From an uncultured Eubacteriales bacterium (GTDB taxonomy: Bacteria; Bacillota; Clostridia; Christensenellales; Christensenellaceae): 12,206 nt of DNA. Position numbers and translations under genes: made by a program. The stretch spans positions 1-12,206 of the forward strand of contig UQXU01000052.1 of NCBI GenBank assembly GCA_900545085.1, given 5' to 3'. The notes under the pieces are model-generated. The model worked only from the letters and a program-made list of their open reading frames with translations, had not been told where the DNA came from and did not search any database. Shown one piece after another: positions 1 through 6,436 of the stretch (positions are counted from its first letter, which is position 1; every line of letters starts with the position of its first letter).

Positions 1-1834
1 CATCTGAAGGTGAAACACCTGATATTCTGGCCGCTTGTCCTATATTTTCCGGTTTTATATCGTTCAACTTAGCGCGAGCTTCCAGTCTTAGACCTGATAT
101 CGTTGAATAATCGAAATCCCTGCGCAGACGCTTATCTTCAAGATCGTGAAATGCTTCCACCTGCTTTAGCTGCTTCTGAATGTATCCTTCATATCTGATA
201 CTCGTCTGAAGCTGTGTTTTTATGTCGTCATCCAGCTCCGGCAAATCTGTTATGTCGCGCAAGTCGTCATACGTAAAGCCCGGTCTTTTCAGCAAATGCG
301 ACAGGAGCACTCCGCTGTGCTTGGAATAGCTTTCTCCCCTTTCATTCATATACGATTTGAATTTCTCGTCCTCCGGGGATATTATTCTCTCATCCAGCTC
401 TTTTTTCAGCTCCTGCACCTTTTCTTTTTTGTACATATATCTGTCGTAACGCTTATCGTCTACCAGTTTAATATCCCTGCCTATCTGTGTCAGACGCATA
501 TCCGCATTGTCCTGACGCAGCAGCAGTCTGTATTCTGCCCTGGACGTCATCATTCTGTAAGGCTCTGACGTGCCTTTCGTAACCAAATCGTCTATCAATA
601 CACCTATATACGCCTGATCGCGCCCTAATACTACGCTCTGTTCTCCTCGTATATACTGCACGGCATTGATACCCGCAATTATACCCTGACCTCCCGCTTC
701 TTCATAGCCTGAGCTGCCGTTTATCTGCCCCGCCATGAACAATCCGGGAATATTCTTCATTTGCAAGCTCAGATTGAGCTGTGTGGGATCTATGCAATCA
801 TATTCTATAGCATATGCCGTTCGTATGAACTTGCAGTTCTCCAAGCCGGGTATCGTACGATACAGCGCAATTTGAACCTCCTCGGGCAGGCTGGACGACA
901 TCCCCTGTACATATATCTCATTAGTCCGCAGTCCTTCCGGCTCGAGAAAAAGCTGGTGCCGTTTTTTATCTGCAAACCTAACCACTTTATCTTCTATCGA
1001 CGGACAATACCTGGGTCCTATCCCTTCTATCACTCCGCTGTACATCGGGCTTCTGTGCAGATTCTCTCGAATTATTTCATGCGTCTTTTCGTTTGTATAT
1101 GTTAAATGACACAATACCTGCTCTCTCTGAATCCCTGTGTTTAAAAAAGAAAAAGGAACTATTTTCTCATCTCCGTATTGCGGTATGCACTTGGAGAAAT
1201 CTATACTTCTCCTGTCTATACGCGCCGGAGTCCCTGTTTTAAATCTTTGAAGCCTTATCCCAAGCTCGAGCAGACTTGCAGAAAGTCCATACGCTCCTGA
1301 TAAACCTGAAGGCCCTGAATTTGCTGAATACTCGCCTATTATAATTTTACTCTTTAGATACACGCCCGTAGCCAGCACAACCGCCTTCGCGCTCAGCTCA
1401 GCTCCGCACGCCGTTACAATTCCGCAAACTTTGCCTCCCTTTGTCAAAATGCGTTCCGCTTCACCTTGTCTCACTTCGAGATTTTCAGTGTTTTCCAGCG
1501 TCCATTTCATCTCAGTTTGATAGTTCTTTTTATCCATCTGCGCTCTGAGAGAATGCACCGCTGCGCCTTTTCCTACATTCAGCATTTTTATCTGTATGAA
1601 GGTTTTATCCGCGTTCAAACCCATTTCTCCGCCCAAAGCGTCAATTTCTCGAACGAGATGCCCTTTTGCCGTTCCTCCTATCGCGGGATTGCACGCCATC
1701 ATGGCTATTCCATCCATGTTTAAAGTCAGCAATAGCGTATGTTGCCCCATTCGCGCACTGGCGAGCGCAGCCTCGCATCCGGCATGACCCGCCCCTACAA
1801 CTATGACGTCGTAGCTTCCTCCTTTATATGTCAT
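1..1834 (-). CDS. mnmG: MnmG (GidA), tRNA U34 carboxymethylaminomethyl-modification FAD protein, C-terminus cut by window edge
   Basis: With MnmE, this FAD protein installs the (carboxymethyl)aminomethyl group at C5 of wobble uridine in tRNAs reading NNA/NNG codons. Reading leftward from ATG at 1834, the protein begins [20 protein letters not shown]. The GAGHAG dinucleotide-binding loop lies near residues 14-19. The two cysteines important in the E. coli enzyme appear at matching positions: C48 in MMACNP and C277 in GPRYCPSIE. The second family signature, [17 protein letters not shown], is near residues 367-383. About 611 codons are visible, ending at [14 protein letters not shown]. coli MnmG is 629 aa, so roughly 15-20 C-terminal residues are missing because of the window edge, not a lesion. 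The start is supported by AAGGAG six to ten bases upstream; an adjacent in-frame GTG is less well spaced. It is last in the visible operon, 81 bp after mnmE, a gap that holds two palindromes and a possible promoter of its own. Confidence 0.97.
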   Translation of the reverse strand, partial: MTYKGGSYDVIVVGAGHAGCEAALASARMGQHTLLLTLNMDGIAMMACNPAIGGTAKGHLVREIDALGGEMGLNADKTFIQIKMLNVGKGAAVHSLRAQMDKKNYQTEMKWTLENTENLEVRQGEAERILTKGGKVCGIVTACGAELSAKAVVLATGVYLKSKIIIGEYSANSGPSGLSGAYGLSASLLELGIRLQRFKTGTPARIDRRSIDFSKCIPQYGDEKIVPFSFLNTGIQREQVLCHLTYTNEKTHEIIRENLHRSPMYSGVIEGIGPRYCPSIEDKVVRFADKKRHQLFLEPEGLRTNEIYVQGMSSSLPEEVQIALYRTIPGLENCKFIRTAYAIEYDCIDPTQLNLSLQMKNIPGLFMAGQINGSSGYEEAGGQGIIAGINAVQYIRGEQSVVLGRDQAYIGVLIDDLVTKGTSEPYRMMTSRAEYRLLLRQDNADMRLTQIGRDIKLVDDKRYDRYMYKKEKVQELKKELDERIISPEDEKFKSYMNERGESYSKHSGVLLSHLLKRPGFTYDDLRDITDLPELDDDIKTQLQTSIRYEGYIQKQLKQVEAFHDLEDKRLRRDFDYSTISGLRLEARAKLNDIKPENIGQAARISGVSPSD

Positions 1835-1859
1835 CACGTCTCCTTAAACTTTTATACTT

Positions 1860-1875
1860 GTTTTCACGTGAAAAC
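1860..1875. repeat. Palindrome GTTTTCACGTGAAAAC, parS-like or operator site 1
   Basis: This is a perfect 16-bp palindrome between mnmE and mnmG. Its central 12 bases, TTTCACGTGAAA, equal the core of the ParB site parS (TGTTTCACGTGAAACA). The outer G/C pair of parS is replaced by T/A, and the next outer pair differs too. It could be a diverged ParB site or the operator of a dimeric regulator of mnmG. The symmetry is seen directly; the function is inferred. Confidence 0.75.
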
Positions 1876-1885
1876 TAAATTTATT

Positions 1886-1913
1886 TTTATAATATTTTCA
1901 CGTGAAAACGCAA
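1886..1913 (-). promoter_or_regulatory. Possible mnmG promoter
   Basis: On the minus strand, TTGCGT (1913-1908) is followed after 16 bp by TATAAA (1891-1886), giving a start near 1879 and a leader of about 45 nt before mnmG. One CACGTG palindrome fills the spacer between the two hexamers and the other lies in the early leader, a layout typical of operator sites. The hexamers are only moderately close to consensus in an AT-rich gap, so this is an inference. Confidence 0.4.
1895..1908. repeat. Palindrome TTTTCACGTGAAAA, parS-like or operator site 2
   Basis: This second copy of the same 14-bp palindrome lies with its centre 34 bp from that of the first copy. The 15 bases TTTTCACGTGAAAAC are identical in both. 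It sits inside the spacer of the possible mnmG promoter, so a bound protein would block polymerase. Two copies so close in an 81-bp gap argue against chance. Confidence 0.75.
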
Positions 1914-1915
1914 TA

Positions 1916-3262
1916 TCATTTTCCCAGGCAGAATTTCTCAAAAATTCTGTCTACAATTTCCTCACTCAACGTAACGCCGGTTATCTTACCCAAGGCAGAC
2001 CATGCGTCATTAATGTCTATAGATACGCAGTCTAAATCCACGCCCAGCTCGGCGCCTTCTTTCGCACTTTCTAAAGCGGATGCCGCCTCTTTTAACGCCG
2101 CAGCATGACGTGCATTCGTTATGGTTACGCCTTCTGCTAATGCGTCGTCTGACATTATAGAAACATACATCTCATCTAAAAGCGCATCGACGCCTTCGCC
2201 TGTTTTAGCTGAAATTAAATGAGGTTCTAAATTAAGTTTGTCGCTTATTTCTTTTGCAGAAAGCTTTGGTTCAAGATCAGATTTATTCAGCACGGCGATG
2301 ACTTCACCCTGAGATTTCGCTTTCAGAGCTATTTCAACATCCTGCTCTGAGAGCTCTTTTGATGCGTCAAATATGAGAAGCGTTATGTCAGCTGTATTTA
2401 GAGCTTCTATCGAGCGTTCAACACCTATTTTCTCTACAATATCATCAGTTTTACGTATTCCTGCGGTGTCGACGAGCTGAATAGGCAGCCCGCGTATATT
2501 ATAATATTCAGAAATGACATCTCTCGTTGTACCCGGTATGTGAGTGACTATAGCTCTCTGCTCTCCGAGTATCGCATTCAACAGTGAGGATTTCCCTACG
2601 TTAGGCTTTCCTGCTATTGCAACCTTCGCACCCTCGCGCATCAGCTTCCCTCGTTTAAAACTGTCTATCAAAGATCTGATTTCATCCAGCAGAGAATCAG
2701 ATTTTTCAATAGCATCTGAAATTATGCTTTCTTCCAAGTCCTCCTCAGGATAAGCCAAAGCAGTATGTATAGACGCCAAAACATCAGTGAGCTCGTCCTG
2801 CATTTTCGAAACTTTAGAGCCTAACTCTCCGCTGAGCTGGCGCATAGACATTTTAGCACTTTTCTCCGACAAAGAGGATATAAGCTCACTCACAGCCTCA
2901 GCTTGAGATACGTCCATTTTCCCGTTTAGAAAAGCGCGCTTACTGAATTCGCCCGGTTCGGCAGGCTGAGCGCCATTCTTTAACAATAAATCTAATATCT
3001 GTTTTGTAACTATCATGCCGCCGTGACAGTGAATCTCTACCATGTCCTCGCCGGTATAAGAAGCAGGCGCCGCAAAATAAACAGCCAAAACTCTGTCAAT
3101 AGGCTCGCCGTCAGATATAGTCCCCAGAGTCATAACTCTCGGCTCCAGCTGTTTTTTAGAGAAAACCCTCTGTAAAATCACAAGAGAAGTATCTCCGCTC
3201 ATTCTGATTATAGATATTCCGGCGTTGCCGGGGGCCGTTGCTATCGCGCAAATTGTGTGCAT
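1916..3262 (-). CDS. mnmE: MnmE (TrmE), tRNA U34 modification GTPase
   Basis: This is the GTPase partner of MnmG in tRNA wobble-uridine C5 modification. It is 448 aa, normal for the family. The N-terminal formyl-tetrahydrofolate-binding domain starts IATAPGNAGISIIRMSG and holds HCHGG at 78-82. A helical domain follows, with the G domain inserted: P-loop GKPNVGKS (218-225), TTRD (245-248), DTAG (265-268), NKSD (326-329) and SAK (351-353). The C-terminus carries the family motif CLGK (445-448), whose cysteine is conserved in MnmE. The ATG at 3262 is preceded by GAGGAG about 5 bases upstream. It lies 87 bp downstream of jag and 81 bp upstream of mnmG, both on the same strand. All key residues are present and nothing looks degraded. 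Confidence 0.98.
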   Translation of the reverse strand: MHTICAIATAPGNAGISIIRMSGDTSLVILQRVFSKKQLEPRVMTLGTISDGEPIDRVLAVYFAAPASYTGEDMVEIHCHGGMIVTKQILDLLLKNGAQPAEPGEFSKRAFLNGKMDVSQAEAVSELISSLSEKSAKMSMRQLSGELGSKVSKMQDELTDVLASIHTALAYPEEDLEESIISDAIEKSDSLLDEIRSLIDSFKRGKLMREGAKVAIAGKPNVGKSSLLNAILGEQRAIVTHIPGTTRDVISEYYNIRGLPIQLVDTAGIRKTDDIVEKIGVERSIEALNTADITLLIFDASKELSEQDVEIALKAKSQGEVIAVLNKSDLEPKLSAKEISDKLNLEPHLISAKTGEGVDALLDEMYVSIMSDDALAEGVTITNARHAAALKEAASALESAKEGAELGVDLDCVSIDINDAWSALGKITGVTLSEEIVDRIFEKFCLGK

Positions 3263-3299
3263 TTTCTCTCCTCAAACTGGTATTTCCCTATATACAGCT

Positions 3300-3327
3300 A
3301 ATACGCCAAGGCGTCCCCCGGCGTATT
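3300..3327. repeat. Inverted repeat in the jag-mnmE gap with two alternative pairings
   Basis: AATACGCC (3300-3307) and GGCGTATT (3320-3327) are exact complements with a 12-nt loop. Inside that loop a second GGCGT can instead pair with the same ACGCC, leaving a 2-nt loop, so two hairpins exclude each other. No T-run follows on the minus strand, so this is not a simple terminator. It may be an mRNA processing or pausing element ahead of mnmE. The pairings are seen; the role is unknown. Confidence 0.55.
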
Positions 3328-3349
3328 TCATAATTATCATTTTAGATTT

Positions 3350-4234
3350 TTACTGCTGTTTCTTATTTTTATTGCGATTCCCGCCGGAACGGCGCTTCAC
3401 AACTACTACTTTACGATAAGGCTCCTCACCCTCGGAGAGAGTATCTACCTTGTCGTTAGGCTGCAATGTTGAATGAAGTATTCTGCGTTCGTAAGGATTC
3501 ATAGGCTCGAGCACCACCTTGCGGCCCGTGCGTATAACTTGATTTGCTATTTTATTAGCCAAGCGCACGAGAGATTCTTCTCTTTTCGCACGATAGTTTT
3601 CCGTATCGAGTATGATTCTCTTGTAAGAATCGTCAGCCTTGTTCACTGCCAAAGACGTAAGATACTGCAAAGCATCCAAAGTCTCTCCGCGTCTGCCTAT
3701 GAGCATGCCCGCCTGTTCCGATTTTATGTCTATGTATACAGTGTCGTCATTCTCAAACGTAGATAAAACTACATTCACGCCCATTCTGTTTACAGCGCCC
3801 ATCAGAAAATCACGCGCATTTTCGCCCAGCTCCGTGATTTTGTCATAATACTTTACTTCCTGCTTAGCCGGAGCTTCAGAGTGCTGTTTCTCTGTCTTTT
3901 GCTTAGGCTGCTGCTTCTTTGCACGCTTATCCTCTGCTGCTTTAGAATCAGCCTCTGTTTTTTCAGCCTTATAATCTTCCGGCTCGGGCTTTTCAGCTTC
4001 TTCGTTTTTAGGAGCTTCATCCATATCGAGCTTGAAAGCCTTAGATTCACCCTCCTGCTTTTGTGTTATACGTACGAGAGCGCTGCGTCCAAAGCCGAAA
4101 ATGCCTTTGCTGCCCTCATGAATAATATCTATGTCTACCTCATCGATACCAAGAGCAAGCTGCGTAAGACCTTTCATTATAGCATCGTCTACAGTCTTGC
4201 CCTTAACTTCGATGCTCTTTGGTTGTAATGTCAT
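3350..4234 (-). CDS. jag: Jag/KhpB RNA-binding protein (Jag_N, KH and R3H domains)
   Basis: KhpB/Jag family proteins bind RNA and, in Gram-positive bacteria, are linked to cell elongation and division control. With ATG at 4234 the protein is 294 aa. It has an N-terminal Jag domain (SIEVKGKTVDDAI through KGIFGFGRSALVRI). A highly charged, Glu/Lys/Gln-rich linker spans about residues 62-132. A KH domain follows with GMLIGRRGETLDALQYL, then an R3H domain with NPYERRILHSTLQ, and a basic tail ending NRNKNKKQQ. I chose ATG 4234 over an in-frame GTG at 4252 because AGGAG lies about 6 bases before the ATG, and a family-typical start falls there. The gap to yidC is 17 bp. The yidC-jag adjacency is conserved in Bacillota. 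The linker is low complexity and probably disordered. Confidence 0.95.
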   Translation of the reverse strand: MTLQPKSIEVKGKTVDDAIMKGLTQLALGIDEVDIDIIHEGSKGIFGFGRSALVRITQKQEGESKAFKLDMDEAPKNEEAEKPEPEDYKAEKTEADSKAAEDKRAKKQQPKQKTEKQHSEAPAKQEVKYYDKITELGENARDFLMGAVNRMGVNVVLSTFENDDTVYIDIKSEQAGMLIGRRGETLDALQYLTSLAVNKADDSYKRIILDTENYRAKREESLVRLANKIANQVIRTGRKVVLEPMNPYERRILHSTLQPNDKVDTLSEGEEPYRKVVVVKRRSGGNRNKNKKQQ

Positions 4235-4251
4235 TTCTTCTCCTGAAATCA

Positions 4252-5193
4252 CTATGCGTTTTGCTTCAGCTCTTGAAGCTGTCTCTCTGCTCTTTTCTTA
4301 AATAATCTTGTAAGAGTCGTGCTGAGGAGCAGAGATACTATATTAGAAATCGTCCAATACAGTGCAAATATGGTGTTAGACGTTATGCAGATATATATAG
4401 AGAATATCGGGAAGAAATAAAGCATAAACTTACCTCCCTGCATCTCCGCCTGCTGAGGATTTTGCTTTCTGCTTATTAGCTGCGATACAAACATAGTACC
4501 GCCGGAAAGTACAGGCAGTATAAACCATCCGTTAGAATAACCGTCTAATCCGTTAGCCGAAACTATACTGTTTACTAATGTATTATATGCTTCAGTATTT
4601 ACAACGAGCGAAGACCCGCTGAAAGAAACGAGACCATTAGTCTGCAGCATAGCCAAAACCTGCGGAGTCACTCCGTTATTGCTCGTTTGAAGCGTAGTTA
4701 AAAATGTATTCGCATCAGGCAAAATCGACGCCATGCCGGAATCCGGCTGGAACACATTGTGAACCCAAAGGAAAGCAGGGAGCTTGACCGTTTCCGCTCC
4801 ATACTGCGCGCCTTGCAGCATCATAGCTACAGACTGCTCCGCAACTATCACTCTCAAAGCGCCGAAAAACGCAAACAGCAAGACAAGCTGTAAGATCATC
4901 GGCAAACAACCTGCCATTGGCTTTACGTTGTATTTTTTATACAGCTCGCGCAATTTGAGCTGAACCTGCTGCGGATTGTTAGCATAGCGCTTTTGCAGAC
5001 TTTGTATCTCAGGATTGATGAGCTGCATTTTTGCACTGTTCACTCTCTGGGTTATGTCAACCGGCGAGAGTACCAATCTCAGCACTACAGTAATGAGTAT
5101 GATTATCAGCGCATAATCGCTGATATACATGTTTAGCCAACGCATCAAGTACGTTATGGCTTCAGATATAAAGTTATTGCTCAGAAAGCCCAA
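4252..5193 (-). CDS. yidC: YidC/Oxa1-family membrane protein insertase (TTG start)
   Basis: YidC inserts and folds membrane proteins, alone or with the Sec translocon. The 313-aa protein has the Gram-positive five-helix layout: TM1 about 26-45, TM2 about 95-117, TM3 about 222-240, TM4 about 256-270 and TM5 about 273-293. R39 in TM1 (VVLRLVLSP) matches the conserved groove arginine. A positively charged cytoplasmic hairpin lies at 50-92. The stretch between TM2 and TM3 is long (about 105 residues), with a Ser/Asn/Thr-rich part at 160-220. No lipoprotein signal is evident. The start is TTG: two in-frame TAA codons lie directly before it and AGAGGA sits about 8 bases upstream, so no upstream ATG is possible. 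It lies 13 bp after yidD in the operon. Confidence 0.95.
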   Translation of the reverse strand: MGFLSNNFISEAITYLMRWLNMYISDYALIIILITVVLRLVLSPVDITQRVNSAKMQLINPEIQSLQKRYANNPQQVQLKLRELYKKYNVKPMAGCLPMILQLVLLFAFFGALRVIVAEQSVAMMLQGAQYGAETVKLPAFLWVHNVFQPDSGMASILPDANTFLTTLQTSNNGVTPQVLAMLQTNGLVSFSGSSLVVNTEAYNTLVNSIVSANGLDGYSNGWFILPVLSGGTMFVSQLISRKQNPQQAEMQGGKFMLYFFPIFSIYICITSNTIFALYWTISNIVSLLLSTTLTRLFKKRAERQLQELKQNA

Positions 5194-5206
5194 TTATTAT
5201 TTCCTC

Positions 5207-5449
5207 TTATTCGTCCTTTTTTCGCACCCTTCCCAAAAATCTGTCGGGAATCGGATCGTATCCGCCTTTTACAAGCGGATTGCACCTAAGCACCCTCCAG
5301 ACCGAAAGCAAAACTCCTCGCCAAACTCCGTATTCCGTCAGAGCCTGCTTCGCATATGCAGAACATGTCGGCACGAATCTGCAGCAAGGCGGCCTGTAAG
5401 CTGATTGCTTTTGATAAAAATCTATCAGCTTGAGCAGAAGCTTTTTCAC
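5207..5449 (-). CDS. yidD: YidD, membrane protein insertion efficiency factor
   Basis: YidD is a small membrane-associated protein that helps YidC-dependent insertion. At 80 aa it carries the family core: CCRFVPTCSAYA (22-33), an Arg-rich WRVLRCNP segment, and GGYDPIPD. The conserved cysteines of CxF.PTCS and RCNP are present. An amphipathic N-terminal helix (KKLLLKLIDFYQ) precedes them. The start codon is GTG at 5449, overlapping the TGA of rnpA as GTGA, which suggests translational coupling. yidC follows immediately. Confidence 0.95.
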   Translation of the reverse strand: MKKLLLKLIDFYQKQSAYRPPCCRFVPTCSAYAKQALTEYGVWRGVLLSVWRVLRCNPLVKGGYDPIPDRFLGRVRKKDE

Positions 5450-5808
5450 TTAGGCTCACCTTTTCTCCGATTTCTGTATTCGAGCGCTTCTGCTGAGGCT
5501 TTGTGCAGCAGATATGCCATATCTCTCTCTATATGCTTAAATTCAGCATCTGCGATGGCTGCGCGTGCCACAAAGACAACGTCCGCATTCAACGGAAGCT
5601 GTTCCATGTTCAGAAAACAAGCCTTCAATCTGCGTCGTATTTTATTGCGCACGACGGCTTTGCCGCATTTTTTGCTCACGGAAAAGCCCACGCGCACTCC
5701 ATCTCTGCGCGGAGACAATTTGACTGCCAGAAGCTTTGTTGCAGCGGCAAAATTTCTGCGATATACGCGAGAAAAATCCCGGTTTTTTTTAAGGGTTTCT
5801 ACCCGCAC
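5446..5808 (-). CDS. rnpA: RnpA, protein subunit of ribonuclease P
   Basis: This basic protein binds the RNase P RNA and helps it cleave the 5' leader from pre-tRNAs. It is 120 aa, normal size. It starts MRVETLKKNRDFSRVYR, includes VGFSVSKKCGKAVVRNKIRR with the family RNR-type signature, and ends in a basic tail. The start is GTG at 5808. The in-frame TAA of rpmH lies only two codons upstream and no ATG occurs near the N-terminus, so GTG is the only plausible start. No clear Shine-Dalgarno site precedes it, so translation probably depends on ribosomes finishing rpmH 6 bp earlier. Its 3' end overlaps yidD by 4 bp. Confidence 0.96.
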   Translation of the reverse strand: MRVETLKKNRDFSRVYRRNFAAATKLLAVKLSPRRDGVRVGFSVSKKCGKAVVRNKIRRRLKACFLNMEQLPLNADVVFVARAAIADAEFKHIERDMAYLLHKASAEALEYRNRRKGEPK

Positions 5809-5814
5809 AGCTGT

Positions 5815-5949
5815 TTATGCGCTGATTTCTTTTCTGCCCTTAGCACGGCGGCGCTTCAGCACGTTGCGGCCGTTCTTAGTGGACATTCTCTTGCGGAAAC
5901 CGTGAACCTTGCTTCTCTTTCTCTTTTTAGGCTGATAAGTCATCTTCAT
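5815..5949 (-). CDS. rpmH: 50S ribosomal protein L34
   Basis: This is the small, very basic large-subunit ribosomal protein L34. It is 44 aa, the usual length. It contains [20 protein letters not shown] and [15 protein letters not shown], matching the universal L34 pattern. I chose ATG at 5949 (MKMTYQP) because L34 normally has two residues before TYQP, and GAGG lies 9 bases upstream. An open frame continues up to 6084 but begins upstream of the mapped promoter start, so the longer form would not be made. It is the first gene of the rpmH-rnpA-yidD-yidC-jag-mnmE-mnmG operon. Confidence 0.98.
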   Translation of the reverse strand: MKMTYQPKKRKRSKVHGFRKRMSTKNGRNVLKRRRAKGRKEISA

Positions 5950-5978
5950 TTGTTTGTACCTCTTTTTAGTATAGTAAT

Positions 5979-5996
5979 ACCGAGACGCTGCTCGGT
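5979..5996 (-). promoter_or_regulatory. Hairpin in the rpmH 5' leader
   Basis: ACCGAG (5979-5984) and CTCGGT (5991-5996) pair across a 6-nt loop in the roughly 100-nt rpmH leader. No T-run follows. It could stabilise the mRNA or act as an autoregulatory target; no known family is recognised. Confidence 0.4.
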
Positions 5997-6055
5997 TGTT
6001 CAATCTTAACCATTTGTATATATCAAATTCTACGACTACGCAGAACGACGTATAC

Positions 6056-6084
6056 ATTATATATACTGCGGCTGTTCTTGTCAA
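6056..6084 (-). promoter_or_regulatory. Consensus sigma-A promoter of the rpmH operon
   Basis: On the minus strand, TTGACA (6084-6079), a 17-bp spacer and TATAAT (6061-6056) match the housekeeping promoter consensus exactly. The predicted start is near 6049, giving a leader of about 100 nt before rpmH. It faces away from the origin. The nearest DnaA-type boxes are 50 bp and more upstream of the -35 hexamer. Confidence 0.92.
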
Positions 6085-6133
6085 GCACTTTTTGATATTA
6101 GGAATCTAATTTAAAAGTTCGTATTCTCAAAAT

Positions 6134-6317
6134 TTATCAACATTTCATCGAATTTATCAACAATTAATTGTGGATAACTGTTTATAACTGTCCACAAACT
6201 GTATTTTAAAATGTTTACATTTTTTATTTTTACACGTAAAATTTTATTTTCTGATTTTTTCCTACATATTATATATTGTCATATATTGTCATAATATGCC
6301 TTTAAAATTTATCCACA
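6134..6317. other. Upstream half of oriC: DnaA-box cluster between rpmH and dnaA
   Basis: Boxes read directly: TTATCAACA at 6134-6142 and again at 6154-6162 (20-bp spacing, one mismatch to TTATCCACA each); perfect TGTGGATAA at 6169-6177; a weak CTGTCCACA at 6188-6196; and perfect TTATCCACA at 6309-6317. The stretch 6205-6310 is very AT-rich. The spacer 5950-6436 holds no gene. Its other contents are the rpmH promoter and leader, a tandem 10-mer and a probable dnaA promoter. No DnaA-trio run is seen on this side, so it more likely serves DnaA loading and dnaA autoregulation than unwinding. Confidence 0.8.
6271..6290. repeat. Tandem AT-rich 10-mer (two perfect copies)
   Basis: ATATATTGTC occurs twice back to back and is followed by a partial ATAAT. 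The period is about one helical turn. It lies in the AT-rich part of the upstream origin segment, between the box cluster and the last TTATCCACA. It may be a bendable or easily melted element or a protein site; no family is recognised. Confidence 0.7.
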
Positions 6318-6344
6318 ATACGTAAAAATGCGTAATGTTGATTG

Positions 6345-6373
6345 TTGCAGTATCCAAAAAAATGTTGTAAGAT
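6345..6373 (+). promoter_or_regulatory. Probable dnaA promoter
   Basis: TTGCAG (6345-6350), a 17-bp spacer and TAAGAT (6368-6373) form a moderate sigma-A match with a start near 6380, about 55 nt before dnaA. A perfect DnaA box ends 27 bp upstream of the -35, consistent with autoregulation. The hexamers are imperfect. Confidence 0.4.
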
Positions 6374-6436
6374 AGTATTGAAGCAGCGCGCAGGCGCTTG
6401 TTTCATAATTATTATCACAGATAAGGAATTAAAGGC

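Noticed and set aside
2..1834. mnmG as a pseudogene because it lacks a stop
   Set aside because: The frame runs intact into the window edge, with key cysteines at expected positions and the C-terminal motif reached; the end is simply outside the window.
1860..1908. Calling the two palindromes bona fide parS sites
   Set aside because: Each differs from the 16-bp parS consensus at three or four outer positions, including the G/C pair that helps ParB specificity. Kept as parS-like or operator only.
4235..4252. GTG start of jag at 4252
   Set aside because: It overlaps the yidC stop without its own ribosome site, whereas ATG 4234 has AGGAG at good spacing and a family-typical N-terminus.
5503..6009. 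168-residue plus-strand frame across rnpA and rpmH
   Set aside because: It overlaps two certain genes on the other strand and ends within the rpmH leader; no promoter or domain.
5950..6084. N-terminal extension of L34 to 89 residues
   Set aside because: The upstream start lies before the predicted transcription start at about 6049, the extension has no L34 similarity, and the normal 44-aa start has a Shine-Dalgarno site.
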